DNA of 64,000 nt. Origin: Oikopleura dioica (lineage: Eukaryota; Chordata; Appendicularia; Copelata; Oikopleuridae). The first letter of the stretch is position 1. Every line of letters starts with the position of its first letter. Location: the NCBI GenBank assembly GCA_907165135.1, contig OU015568.1, positions 6,766,501 through 6,830,500 on the forward strand, in the 5' to 3' direction. Under the pieces are notes generated by a model. It saw only the letters and a list, made by a program, of their open reading frames with translations, was not told the origin of the DNA and made no database searches. Below, piece after piece: positions 1 through 11,400 of this stretch. A program made the translations under genes and the position numbers.

Positions 1-82
1 ATTAGGAAAGGCTATATATTTTTACGTCGAATCTTAGGAATTTTATATAACACGAGGAAGTTTTAATTCCAAATTATCAAAG

Positions 83-359
83 GTGGAAATCAAGCCAGGG
101 ATTAGAGATCCTAAAACGGCCCTAAGCTTTTCCTACAGAGAGCCTGTTTGGACTAGCATATGCGAAGAAGAATCTTACAAGCTAGAAGTTCTCAAAAATG
201 GCAAAATTATCGGTAAAGTCAGTAGTAATTTTAATATAAAATGTAATTTCATTTTTAGGAAAGTATCAGCTCAGCGGGAAAAGCTGTCATGTCCTTGGAA
301 AATGGGAAACGTGCGATCCTATCGAAAATATAGGTCGAAGAAAGCTCTTTCCGATCTGA
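83..359 (+). pseudogene. Kanadaptin-like FHA-domain fragment, truncated
   Basis: Two exon pieces (83-212 and 259-359) join across a 46-nt GT-AG intron. The translation contains YREPVWTS, then YKLEVLKNGKIIG, then HVLGKWETCDPIE, which resembles the start of the FHA domain of kanadaptin (SLC4A1AP), a nuclear protein of uncertain role. After about 75 codons the frame stops (TGA 357-359), well before the FHA fold could be complete, and no downstream exon continues it. There is no ATG at the 5' edge; an AG precedes position 83, so it may be an internal exon of a gene beginning outside the window. It faces a second broken fragment on the other strand, so I read it as a remnant. The family call rests on memory of the conserved LEVLK-G motif. 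Confidence 0.45.
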
Positions 360-419
360 TTTAAACCGCTAAATCGCTTATTTTGAAAATAGCTTAAATT
401 CAGTTTTGACACCCTTCCT

Positions 420-965
420 ACGTAGACTTTAACTATGTTCGAGGGCATCCTGAACTCGATGTCATCCATATCCAAACCGGCATTCGGTATTTTGAACATC
501 CAGCCCTCGTCGGCTTTATGTAGACCTTTCCTGATTTTCGACATGACATCGACGCCATCTTTGCAGGAGATCTCCAATGGCTCTTCTTCTAGTCGGATGC
601 TTATGTCGTCGCCAACACGGTATAAATTAACACATTGCAATTCATCATATCTGCCTAAATACAAATAATTAAAAAATGAAATCATAGATCTTATCTTGGG
701 TACCTGATTCAGTGTCTCTTTTATCGTCCTCAAGATCTTTCAATTTTTGAGCTTCATCGGCAAGAAGCAACCGATCGGTAAGCTGCGCCTCCAAATTTGA
801 AATCTCTTCCTTGATTTCAAGCTCTTCCAACTCGCGATCAGATTTTTCCTTTTCTTCGATGAGCTGATGATCTTCTTTCGAAGCATTGACGAGCTTGATC
901 TCCATCGCAGCCGCGTCTCGGCGAAAGTTCTTGATCTTCTCTTCGCTGATTCCTAAATTTACCTT
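420..965 (-). pseudogene. Shuffled partial copy of the coiled-coil gene at 8.5-11.5 kb
   Basis: Reading the minus strand from about 965, the sequence repeats blocks of the plus-strand coiled-coil gene at 8464-11518, but in a different order: the acceptor and GISEEK block (near 10272), then the FRRDAAAMEIKLVNASKE block (near 9950), then KIKEEISNLEAQL (near 10180), then RLLLADEAQKL (near 10305). The coiled-coil part ends at 704, a 48-nt intron (655-703) follows, and an exon from 654 adds about 80 residues (starting RYDELQCVNLYRVGDDIS) that have no counterpart in the intact gene. The mosaic order suggests tandem duplication with deletions. Whether the extra exon is functional is unclear; I found no complete start-to-stop gene. 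Confidence 0.5.
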
Positions 966-1993
966 TTAAAGCATATGTTCGTTAAAATGTCAGATAATGT
1001 CACTTTTCCTTCGCCCGATTAAGAATTGGGGAAGTGAAAAAGGCCGAGCCAAATTAACAGAGCGTAGTTCCGGAACATGTCACATTTCATATTTTAATAA
1101 TCTACTCCTTCACCAAAATTTTGAAAATTCAAAATATTACAGCACTATTTCGCTAGATCTGCGTCTCTCAGATGATCTCAAGATTTTTTTGAAAGAACAA
1201 GTTCAAATTCTTATTGAATTTTAGTTTTTCTTTGATTATCTCTTACTTCTATCCATATTCTATTCTATAAAAGGGCTTGAAATAATTCGTCTCCAAAAGG
1301 GGGATAAAACGCCTGACGAGTCTGTAATCGATGCTTCAGCCATACATTTTCAGACCTTTTTCTGGTATTCAGACGAGAAGAAAATAGACTGATAGAAGCT
1401 ACAGAGGTAAAAAATCAAATTTAAAGAGGAAGAGCAGAGAGCTAAAAATCAGTAAATCCAAGTTGATATTCAACTCCCAAACCAGTCAATTCCGTCTCGA
1501 TTCTTGGGCATTAGGCGACGTCGTATCGATAATATTTTTGATGCGTTAATGACGAGCTAAAACGGCTCATTCTTTGAAAATACGCTGGACGTGGCTGAAC
1601 AGTGATCTGCTTTGTTTTGCCTGACAGTACGGAAAGTAGAGATTACTTTCTTCGCCCACTCAGAACTGCGTTTCAGAGCAGGAAAAATAAAGCATTAACA
1701 CTTGCGGGCATATTTATCGAGCGTTTACGTGTCACGCTTTTAAAGTGATTGACGGGGTCAATTCCGGAACAGCTAGAAATAAGAAAGTTCCTGGAATTTT
1801 AGAAAGAGGAGAGGGGATGATGGTAATAAAGAAAGAAGAATCTGTGATTGAAGACAAGGAAGAGAGCGGAAAGAAAAAGAAGGAAAATGTCACTTGGTGC
1901 AAGTAAGCGAATCTGACTCGAAAATTTTGTTCTCGACAGAAACTTATCAAAGAAAAGTCCCTCGGCATCGACAAAAATTGGTATTTTCCCTGA
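966..1993. other. Intergenic stretch, no supported gene
   Basis: About 1 kb of AT-rich sequence with stops in all frames. Short open frames show no domain, splice pattern or compositional bias that would support a gene. It separates the shuffled fragment from the zinc-finger gene on the same strand. Confidence 0.6.
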
Positions 1994-2613
1994 TTATTTT
2001 CTAGCAGCGCCTTTACCTTCGACCGAAGTTGTGGCCATTTTTTTCTTTCCTCCGTGTAGATCGGTTCCATCGAGACCTTCGGATTGTCGACGTTGCCCTG
2101 AATAATAATTAATACTGTTTTTAAATAGTAAATTACTTTTCGGGCGTTTCGGCGTGATGTCCTTGAACTTTTCGGATGGCTTGGAAACCTTTTCCGGAAC
2201 CGGATCAGATTCGTTGTCACTAAGCCCATCTGGTTCATTGACGCTTTCTTTAGTTCGTTCACGATGAGCACGTTCTTCTGGTCCACATAGTAATTTTCGC
2301 TTGTGTTCGATCCAGTGATATTTGCTGCTGTAGACACGACGACAATTATGGCAGGAATATTCCGGGAGTTCTTAAGAAAGATTTTAATTTTAGATTTTAC
2401 GAAATTTTTGAATACAAAATCTATTGATACAATAAACCATATAAATTGTATTAATTATTTGTCTGCAAAAAAAAATGATAGCTTACCTCCTTTTCTTTCC
2501 AAACGATTGTATAATTGCCGATTATTGCAATCCCTTCCGCCCCGATGTCTCTTGAATTTGAAACTGTTTCGTGGGGTTTCATATCCACACAAGTCACAAA
2601 TTAATTTTGACAT
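1994..2613 (-). CDS. Small protein with two C2HC zinc fingers
   Basis: Three exons (2487-2613, 2137-2370, 1994-2097) join with consistent phases into a protein of about 154 residues. The start is the first ATG, MSKLICDLCG. Finger 1 reads C-x2-C-x13-H-x5-C (CDLC ... H-RGGRD-C). Finger 2, just after the first splice junction, reads C-x2-C-x12-H-x5-C (CHNC ... H-KRKLL-C). The C-terminal half is charged and low in complexity, ending GKGAARK. The paired C2HC fingers suggest nucleic-acid or protein binding in the nucleus, but I do not recognise the family. The introns (116 and 39 nt) have GT-AG ends. The phases and both fingers fall into place only when the gene is spliced this way, which supports the model. 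Confidence 0.65.
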
Positions 2614-2801
2614 TCTAAAAGTCTCTCAATAATTAATAAAAAATCAATTTCTAAAAAAGGAATTGAAGATTGAAAAAATTAAGATATAAAAATTATGCTT
2701 GAGCGCAAGCGGGCGGTTTTTCGAGCCGAACGCTTGCTCCGTGCTAGCGTCACAAAAAACTTACTAAACGCCACGGGAAAATCTTACGCCTGAAAATATG
2801 G

Positions 2802-3044
2802 GTTTGAAAATTAAAACAAGGAAGAACCTGAAAACAAGTTCAAAAAACTTCAGCCCCCTCGGCTGCTCCCTTTTTAGGGAGTGGCTGAGGGGGCTTTTTT
2901 GCGTTTGGTCAGTTGATTTTTCGAATCAAAAGTTGACCGAACGCAAAAAAGCCCCCTCAGCCACTCCCTAAAAAGGGAGCAGCCGAGGGGGCTGAAGTTT
3001 TTTGAACTTGTTTTCAGATTCTTCCTTGTTTTCAATTTTCAAAC
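2802..3044. repeat. Long palindromic (foldback) element A
   Basis: Near-perfect inverted repeat with arms of about 115 nt around a short centre near 2925. The arms include CAGCCCCCTCGGCTGC and GGGGGCTTTTTTGCGTTTGG and their complements. It ends about 30 bp before the point where the STRA6-like pseudogene begins to match the intact gene. Element B at 5131-5273 shares the GGGGCTTTTTTRCGTTTGGTCA core, so the two are diverged members of one family. No open frame. Confidence 0.85.
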
Positions 3045-3076
3045 TCAATTTTTCGTTGAAAACCCTGCTCTGATGT

Positions 3077-5010
3077 CCCGAGTTTTCCTGGCTTCAATCC
3101 TCAAGAAATGAATTACACACTTTTACGATTGTACATCATGGCATTCTACAGCTTCTTATACGCACCGCTAGTAATGTCGGTTCCGAGATTCGACTTGCTT
3201 GGCTTCTCTTTCGGCAGTTTTTATACGTACACTTTTCTGGCCAGCATGATCGTCCGAGACATCGACTGTTTCTCAAGCACAGTTGTCCTTGATTACATCA
3301 TTCTTCAGTACATAGGCTGGCTGATCCTCTGCTTGACGCAGTCATACGCGAACATGGTCTTCTGGTTCAACTGCTTCGAACGACGAGTAGAACGGAGACT
3401 CTCCTGGCTAAGCATTTCCTCGATTCACTCCGAAGTCCGAAAACAACATGGGATCACTGCCTGGTTTCTTGGAAAAGTAGATAATTGGACAGCAAAGGCA
3501 AAGGCCACTTTTGTCGGTCGATTTCAAGACAGCTACGATTACAAATACGTCCAGAGCTTGTTCAGAAAGCCTTCTGATGAAGAATACGAGCCGAAAAATT
3601 GCTGTTGTAAATACTGGTGCTGCTGTTGTGCGGAAGAAAGTTTACGATGGTCAAAGCTTTTTCCGATTTCATAATCGAATGATTTCTTCAGTCATCTGCG
3701 GATATTTTGGATTGGTGATCATGTTCTTTGCGATCAATCAGTCAATCATTCCGTTTTTGACGAATATCAGTCAGAGCTCAGAGAACATGTATGCAGTGGC
3801 TAGCTTTATCGAACCACAAAGCATTTTCAACGAAACAGCGATGAAGATGTACGTCGACTGCGCTGATCAGTACATCAAAGCGTTTACATGTAAGTGCAAT
3901 TAGAGGCATTTGAAGATATCCATATTTTTAAAGATTCGTTCACGGCATCATCTGCTCTCGCCACGGCATTTACCTGGTGGTCAACTTGGAGTTTCTTAAA
4001 CAATCACAAGAGACAGTTTCTTGCTCTCAGACAAGGAAAACTCAAAATTCCAGAAGATTGTACCCCACAACTGCAGCTGACAGGTCTGTCAAAGATTTTC
4101 GCTTATGAGAATTTTGAAATCAAATCTAGGTTCTTTAAAGTTTCAAGCCTATCAAGCTGCCAACTTGACCTGGGGATATGCAGTTCAACTCTTTGCTTTT
4201 TGGCTGATAATGTTGCTTGTTGCATGGCTAGTTTGGATTCCTGTGACTTTTCCGATTGTTCCAATAAGAGAATTTTGGGTGTACATTCTCTTCGTGTACA
4301 TTCAAAGTTTCTTTTGGATCTTTGTTGTTCTCATTTTGCAGTGGATTCTGGCGAAATACATCGTTCTTCAAGACCCGGAAATAGATGCTTCTATTGACAA
4401 CAGAGTTTATAATATTTCTTCTTATCTTTTCTATTTCAATGTAAGTTTAGATTTATAAAAATTGAATAACATGAATGTAGAACATGTTCATCGGATGGAG
4501 TTCGTTGCTGCTACGACTTGGGCACGGAATTCTTTTCGGACTTCTGGCTATTCAACGTATGGATGTTCCATCTCTTCCTTGCCATACAGAAGCGTGGGAT
4601 GCAGCTTACCGGGCTTATTTGGGCTATTTAGCGATGGATATGCTTCATACAAATGCTGTTTTGAAGTGTTTTCTGACCATCATTCAATCAGGTATTATTC
4701 GAACTGATCAATTTCCAGTACTTTCTTTTTTAGAAGCAAAAAAGACGAAAGATCCAGCAAGTAGAAAAGCCAAAATCCGATGGCATTTGGCTTACTCTTT
4801 GATTTGCAACGAAGAGTTGAGGTTGACAAGAGCTCATGCGAAACGCTTACTTCTGAAACGACTTCTGCTCGATCAGAAAATTTTGGAAGAAGAAGCAAAA
4901 GCCGAGAATTCGAGACTCAACAAGCTTGTTAGAAAAGTAAGAGGGGATTCAAAGGTCATTCCAGTGCCAGAAAAAGTCGTTGATGGAATAAAAGGAAGAA
5001 AGAAAAGGGA
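3077..5010 (+). pseudogene. STRA6-like retinol receptor pseudogene (5' truncated)
   Basis: This stretch is very similar, exon and intron alike, to the STRA6-like gene at 5693-8322. Similarity starts abruptly at CCGAGTTTTCCTGGC, so the amino-terminal part and first membrane segments are missing. Compared with the intact copy it lacks 11 nt just after the CCCKYWCCCCA cysteine cluster (near 3631), which shifts the frame to an early stop at 3672-3674, and 12 nt in frame near 3800. Downstream exons (about 3938-4082, 4130-4440, 4478-4690, 4733-5000) are still recognisable. It is flanked by palindromes at 2802-3044 and 5131-5273. A truncated gene could still be transcribed, but a working multi-pass receptor cannot be made from it. 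Confidence 0.85.
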
Positions 5011-5130
5011 ATCAGATCAATTCAAGTGGAATTCGCAAATTACCAATAAAATTCTTATCTGTATCTTGGTTGACAATCTTCTGACCAAGACTTGGATAAG
5101 AGAAATAGTTTCAATCATTGAATGTCGAAA

Positions 5131-5273
5131 AGCCAGCCCCTTCGGCCATTTCCCCGCGGGGATTTGGCTGGAGGGGCTTTTTTACGTTTGGTCAATTTTG
5201 GCCATAGGCTCTCCGAACGTAAAAAAGCCCCTCCAGCCAAATCCCCGCGGGGAAATGGCCGAAGGGGCTGGCT
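5131..5273. repeat. Long palindromic (foldback) element B
   Basis: Inverted repeat with arms of about 65 nt (AGCCAGCCCCTTCGGCC through AGGGGCTTTTTTACGTT) around a short centre near 5203. It replaces the 3' end of the STRA6-like pseudogene, whose reading frame runs into it. It shares its inner core with element A at 2802-3044. Confidence 0.85.
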
Positions 5274-5504
5274 ATATCAAATGAAATAAAGTGCAAAAAA
5301 AGGGGATGGTGTCTTTTAAAATTTCTAATGAGAACGTATATTTTTGCAAGTCTCATAATTGCAGAGTGGAATCATATGTTTGAGCAGTTCTATTTGCATG
5401 ACTCCCGACTGTCAAACAAGCGAAGCAGTCGTAGTATTTTCTACCCGGTTTCTGGACTTCAAATCGGCAAATTCCTAGTCAAACATCGAAAAAGAGGATG
5501 AAAA

Positions 5505-5696
5505 ATGGGAAGCTACGAGAACACGACAGTTGGCGATCTTCTCGATATGGATACCGAGGAGCTTTTGGAAGCTATAGGGAGAGGTTCAAGCCCTATTTAT
5601 GATTTTTTGATGGATCTAGTTAGAAAGAGAGAATTAATTCGAGTTGGAAGAGTAGGTGATTATCCCGAAATTGATTATCGAGGTAAAATTGAATGA
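5505..5696 (+). CDS. Upstream 63-codon ORF or alternative first exon of the STRA6-like gene
   Basis: An ATG-initiated frame (MGSYENTTVGDLL...) ends in TGA that overlaps the ATG of the STRA6-like frame as ATGA (5693-5696). Two readings fit. It may be a separate upstream ORF, giving stop-start coupling like bacterial operons. Or a 60-nt intron (5682-5741, GTAAAA...CCAAAG) joins it in frame to the receptor at AIEEVYNST, giving a longer acidic extracellular N-terminus. The would-be acceptor lacks a pyrimidine tract, so the sequence does not settle the matter. The ORF composition is ordinary and contains one NTT glycosylation site. Confidence 0.4.
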   Translation: MGSYENTTVGDLLDMDTEELLEAIGRGSSPIYDFLMDLVRKRELIRVGRVGDYPEIDYRGKIE

Positions 5697-8322
5697 GCAA
5701 AAAAGAATCTTTGAAAGAATATATTTACAACAATTCCAAAGCTATCGAGGAAGTTTATAATTCAACAATGGAATACATCAACAATCTGGAATCGACTGAA
5801 ATCCTCGACAACCATACTGCCATTGAAATCGATGCATATGAAAAATACTTCCAATGCTCAAACAGCATAGACTCCGAAAACGGACGAATCCCGGGCTATT
5901 CTTACGCAGTGTTTCTCAAGTGGATGATGATTCCTTGCGCAGTTATTTACCTTCTCTTCCTTTTTTCTACCGTTCGAGTGCGTCTCTGGCCAAATTTCCT
6001 CTGGGGCCGCCCTGGAATGCCTGAAACTCTCGACACGCTGCACTCTGAAAATACTAGAATTCATAGAATCATCAAAATCGCTATTTTCATGGTGATGGCT
6101 GACACAACCTGCAGAATGTCCGTCGATCCAAGGACAATATTCGTACCGAGTTTTCCTGGCTTCAATCCTCAAGAAATGAACTACACACTTTTACGATTGT
6201 ACATCATGGCTTTCTACAGCTTCTTATACGCACCGCTAGTAATGTCAGTGCCGAGATTCGACTTGCTTGGTTTCTCCTTTGGAAGTTTCTATACGTACAC
6301 TTTTCTGGCCAACATGATCGTCCGAGATATCGACTGCTTCTCAAGCACAGTTGTTCTTGAATACATCATTCTCCAGTACATAGGCTGGCTGATCCTCTGC
6401 TTGACGCAGTCATACGCGAACATGGTCTTCTGGTTCAACTGCTTCGAACGACGAGTAGAACGGAGGCTCTCCTGGCTAAGCATTTCCTCGATTCATTCCG
6501 AAGTCCGAAAACAACATGGGATCACTGCCTGGTTTCTTGGAAAAGTAGATAATTGGACAGCAAAGGCCAAGGCCACTTTTGTCGGTCGATTTCAAGACAG
6601 CTACGATTACAAATACGTCCAGAGCTTGTTCAGAAAGCCTTCTGATGAAGAATACAAGCCGAAAAATTGCTGTTGTAAATACTGGTGCTGCTGTTGTGCG
6701 AACTGGTGGCGGAAGAAGGTTTACGACGGACAAAGCTTCTTCAGATTTCATAATCGAGTGATTTCCTCAGTCATCTGCGGCTATTTCGGATTGGTGATCA
6801 TGTTCTTTGCGATCAATCAGTCAATCATTCCCTTTTTGACAAATATCAGTCAGAGCTCGGAGAACATGTATGCAGTGGCAGTAACTTTGGCTAGTTTTAT
6901 CGAACCACAAAGCATTTTCAACGAAACAGCGATGAAGATGTACGTCGACTGTGCTGATCAGTACATCAAAGCTTTTACATGTAAGTGCAGATGATAGCAT
7001 TTGAAGATATTCATATTTTTAAAGATTCGTTCACGGCATCATCTGCTCTCGCCACGGCATTTACCTGGTGGTCGACTTGGAGTTTCTTAAACAATCACAA
7101 GCGACAGTTTCTTGCTCTCAGGCAAGGAAAACTAAAAATTCCAGAAGATTGTACCCCACAACTGCAGCTCACAGGTCCGTCAAAAACTAATGCCTATGAG
7201 AATTTTAAAATAAAATCTAGGTTCTTTAAAGTTTCAGGCTTATCAAGCCGCCTACTTGACTTGGGGATATGCAGTTCAACTCTTTGCCTTCTGGCTGATT
7301 ATGTTGCTCGTTGCATGGCTAGTCTGGATTCCTGTCACTTTCCCGATTGTTCCAATTAGAGACTTTTGGATCTACATTCTCTTTGAGTACATTCCAAGTT
7401 TCTTTTGGATCTTTGTTGTTCTCATTTTGCAATGGGTTCTGGCCAAATACATCGTTCTTCAAGACCCGGAAGTGGACGCTTCTATTGATAACAGAAGAGT
7501 TTATAATATTTCTTCTTATCTTTTCTATTTCAATGTAAGTTTCAATATAAAGGGATCAATAAAAATAAGCATTTGTAGAACATGTTCATCGGATGGAGCT
7601 CGTTACTGCTTCGCCTTGGATATGGAATTCTCTTCGGTCTTTTGGCTATTCAACGAATGGATGTTCCATCTCTTCCTAGTCATACAGAAGCATGGGATGC
7701 AGCTTACCGGGCTTATTTGGGCTATTTAGCGATGGATATGCTTCATACAAATGCTGTTTTGAAATGTTTTCTGACCATTATTCAATCAGGTATTATTCGA
7801 ACTGATTAATTTCCTGAACTTTTGTATAGAATCAAAAAAGACGAAAGATCCAGCAAGTCGAAAAGCCAAAATCCGATGGCATTTGGCTTACTCTTTGATT
7901 TGCAATGAAGAGTTGAGGTTGACAAGAGCTCATGCAAAACGGTTACTTCTGAAACGACTTTTGCTTGATCAGAAAATTTTGGAAGAGGAAGCAAAAGCCG
8001 AGAATTCGAGACTCAACAAGCTTGTTAGGAAAGTAAGAGGGGATTCAAAGGTCATTCCAGTGTCAGAAAAAGTCGTCGATGGAATCAAGGATGAAGTATC
8101 TTCCGTTATCTCCAGGTGAGCACCCTCTAATGAATTGATTTTGACAGTCTTTCAACAAACAGGAGCTCTTCAAAATACACGCCACGAGAATTTCTTACGC
8201 CTGTTAATATCCCGTCCCAAAGCTCATTAGCACTTCCAAATGATGATTTCACAAACCTCCGAATCCGAGTATCTCAGAGCGAATCGATCCGTCAAGTTTC
8301 CACTAAAGAAAGCGAACTATAA
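5693..8322 (+). CDS. STRA6: STRA6-like vitamin A (retinol) receptor, multi-pass membrane protein
   Basis: Six exons: 5693-6980, 7025-7174, 7221-7535, 7579-7789, 7830-8115, 8148-8322; introns are 32-46 nt. The encoded protein is multi-pass. Diagnostic STRA6 stretches include LWPNFLWGRPGMPE after the first membrane segment, YQAAYLTWGYAVQL, LILQWVLAKYIVLQD and, near the C-terminus, IRWHLAYSLICNEEL, which matches the human RARWGLAYTLLHNP region. STRA6 takes up retinol from retinol-binding protein at the plasma membrane. A cysteine-rich loop (CCCKYWCCCC) sits in the middle. The C-terminal tail is basic and coiled-coil-like, then Ser/Thr-rich. The start may lie further up (5505) if the short upstream frame is spliced in. 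A broken tandem copy lies directly upstream. AATAAA follows at about 8339. Family call is by motif memory and is firm; ligand is inferred. Confidence 0.85.
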
Positions 8323-8463
8323 CTGCTACTTTTGCAATTAATAAAACGGCTATTTACTGTTGATAAATTTCTCTGATCCGTGAATTTAGTCGTTTCTAGA
8401 ATCAGTCTTATTTATCCTCGGCAGGAATCCGCAGTCATTCATAGTTTCAAAAAAGAGAAAAAA

Positions 8464-11400
8464 ATGGAGCCTCGCAAATTATGCCAGTTGCAGTTGAATC
8501 AATTCCGTTCGCAGAAGCAGTACGATGAGCAAATGCTCAAGCACAACGAGTTGGCGGACGAAGCGCTCGTCAGAGAAAAGAAGCTAAACGCGACGGAAAA
8601 TGAGCTCAAAGAAGCCACGGCGAATCATGACAACTTGATGAAGGATGTTCAGAAGCAATGTAAGTACCACAAACTTAAACTCAAAATTCATCACCTTTTT
8701 CAGTTGAAGAAGCAACAAGCGTGATCAAACAGGCCGACGAAGAGCTAGAAATCCAAGAAAGCCTGAAAAAGATCGACCTCCACGAGAAAGAAAATCTCTA
8801 TCAGAACATCCTCGCCGAAAAGCACTCCAAACTTATTCATTTCAAAAAGAAACTTGATCCACTGAAACTTCTCATCGGCAAGAAAAACGAAGAGCTTTCC
8901 CGCCAAGCTGAAAGAAACGACAATCTTTTCAGCGAGTTTGAGCGCGAGCTAAAAGCTAAGAATACCAAACTCGCTCAGGTGAAAATTCACCAACGCTTGA
9001 CATTTTCAGACAATTTTTTTAAAGGTTCACGAATCGGTCCAAGACGTAATCAAAGATCGCGAGCAAGTCGAAGCGCACATCAATGACAAAATCGAGGAGA
9101 AAGAAAATGCTGCTAAATCAATTTCCACCATCAAATCCAACCTTGAAACAGTCCTGGAAGAGCAGTCAAAAGCCCAAGATGAAGAGCTCGTCGGACACCA
9201 AGAAACCCTCAAAGGCGAAAAAGAGAAAATATCTGCGATGGAAGCAGATATCAAAAATGTAATAATACCCAAAAGATTTCAGAGCAGCAATTCTTTCAGA
9301 TTCAATACGCGATGGAAGTAGCCCACAGCGCTGCAGTCGCAGAGGAAGAACGATTGAAGGAGAGCCACGAGAAGGTTCTCGCTGAAAAGGAACTCTTCAT
9401 TGCTGTCATCGAAGACGAAAATAAAGAAAAAGAAGAGGCGATCGAGGAAAAAGACCACATCATCGAGCAAATCATGGCGAAAATCACAAATCAAGTAGAA
9501 GAAAAAGTCCAGGAGGAATTCGGAATCAAAGAACGCCAAGAGTATGAAATCAAAAAAAATATTAAGAAAATAATTATCCTTCAGAAAACTCGAAGAACTA
9601 AACGCAGAGAAAGAAGTTATCAACGAGAAAATTAACACCTTGGAAACGGAAATAAAAGAGACGCAGCGAAAGGAACATATTCTCTCTCAACAACGCAACC
9701 AAATTAAGGTAATCCACCTTGCCTTTTTTCCTTCACTAAAACCCATCCAAGGAAGACATCAAAGCCGTGAACAACGAAATCTTCGCAATCGAAGGCAAAC
9801 ACCGCCCATTGAAAGCAAAACTGAACGAGATGGAAGAAGTCCTCGAAGTTCACCAAAACGACCCAATCTTCGACGATCTCGCTGCGAAAGTCAAAGAGCT
9901 CGCCAAACGCGAAGTAGAAATTCGAAAGATTCGAGAAAAGATCAAGAACTTTCGCCGAGACGCGGCAGCGATGGAGATCAAGCTCGTCAATGCTTCGAAA
10001 GAAGATCATCAGCTCATCGAAGAAAAGGAAAAATCTGATCGAAAGTTGGAAGAGCTCAGACAGAAAAAGAAAAATCTACTCTTGGAGAAAAAGAACAAGG
10101 AGGACGAACTCGAGGAGAGCAGACTTCATCTTCAAACAACGGTGATGAAAACTGTCAACGTCAGAACTGAGGAGCTAAAAATCAAGGAAGAGATTTCAAA
10201 TTTGGAGGCGCAGCTTGCTGAATTTATGGGCAGAGGTAAATCTGCGTATAAATCATCTTTTCAAAGATAAATTTAGGAATCAGCGAAGAAAAACTAGCGG
10301 AAAAACGGCTTCTTCTCGCCGATGAAGCTCAAAAACTGAGAGAGCTTGAGGAAGAAGTCGACGAATTAGAGTGCGAAAAAGAGTTTCAGAGTTCGGAATT
10401 CGATCAACTTGTCAAGGAAGAAGAAGAACTCAAAGGCGAAAAAGTCAGATTAACGGAAAAGCTCGCGTCAATGAAAGAAAATATCGAAAAGAAGGAAAAG
10501 CGACGAGCGTCCGTCCTCAAGCTCAAAGGTAATCTTCAACCATGAACGTAATTTACTACAATTGAAATTTCAGGAGAGCAAGAATCAAAGCAAGAAACAC
10601 TGAAAAAACTCCAAGAAAAGAAGGCAGATCTTGAAAAGAAAATCAAAAAGCAACGCGAAGATCGAGAAAAGTCCCTTGATGATTTGAGCGTCGGCTTCAA
10701 TAAGCGAAAACAAGAGCTAGAGAAACGCGATTCAGAGCTCTCGCAAAAGGTGAAAGACGAACTCGCTCCTCCAGAAGAAGATAGCGCTGCAACGCCGGAA
10801 CAGCTTCTTGCTTACATGGAGGCTGATGTCGCTGAAACAGGGCTTTATCTCAAATCTTTGAAAGAAGATATTGCTCACGCCAAAGAGTACATCAAGGAGC
10901 ACAAGCAGCAGGAAGAGGCGAACATAGAAGAACTCAACGAAACTCTTGTCAGAAGAACCAAAGCAAAGAAAAACTACGACGAGAGGAAAAAGAAGGAGAT
11001 GGAAAAGAAGAAAGAAAAAGAGATGGAAAAGAAAGAAAAGGGAGAAAAGAAAAAGAAGAAAACAGTTTACGCGAACCCGGATTCTGATGAAAGTTGGAAC
11101 GCACCTCCTGAACCAGTGAAGAAACAAAAGCCTTCAAAAATTCCACGATTCGTCGAAAGCCCTCCTAAGGCTCAGGAAAGGTGTAACTGCCACTTGTATA
11201 AAAGGCCTTTAGTTGAAATTTATCAAATTATCAGCAGTTTTTACCAAATGAAAGCTAATTTCGGAGAAAGTAAAGAAGGCCCCTTCCGTCGCTTCGACCA
11301 TGATTTCCGTCCCTGAGTCTTTCAAGAAGCCAAGGACCTTCCACGAGAAAATCGACGTCATGGAAGACGAATCCTTCGCTCCTTCCGTAGCTGGTTGCTC

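Noticed and set aside
1732-2337. A single 201-codon minus-strand frame as the gene at 2 kb
   Set aside because: The zinc-finger reading needs another frame and two introns, with conserved cysteine spacing and consistent phases; the long frame runs through introns and low-complexity sequence.
3108-8322. Bestrophin-type chloride channel as the identity of the duplicated membrane protein
   Set aside because: The order of segments and motifs (RGRPGMPE-like, TWGYAVQL, IRWHLAYSL) match STRA6, not bestrophin; the RFP motif region of bestrophins is absent.
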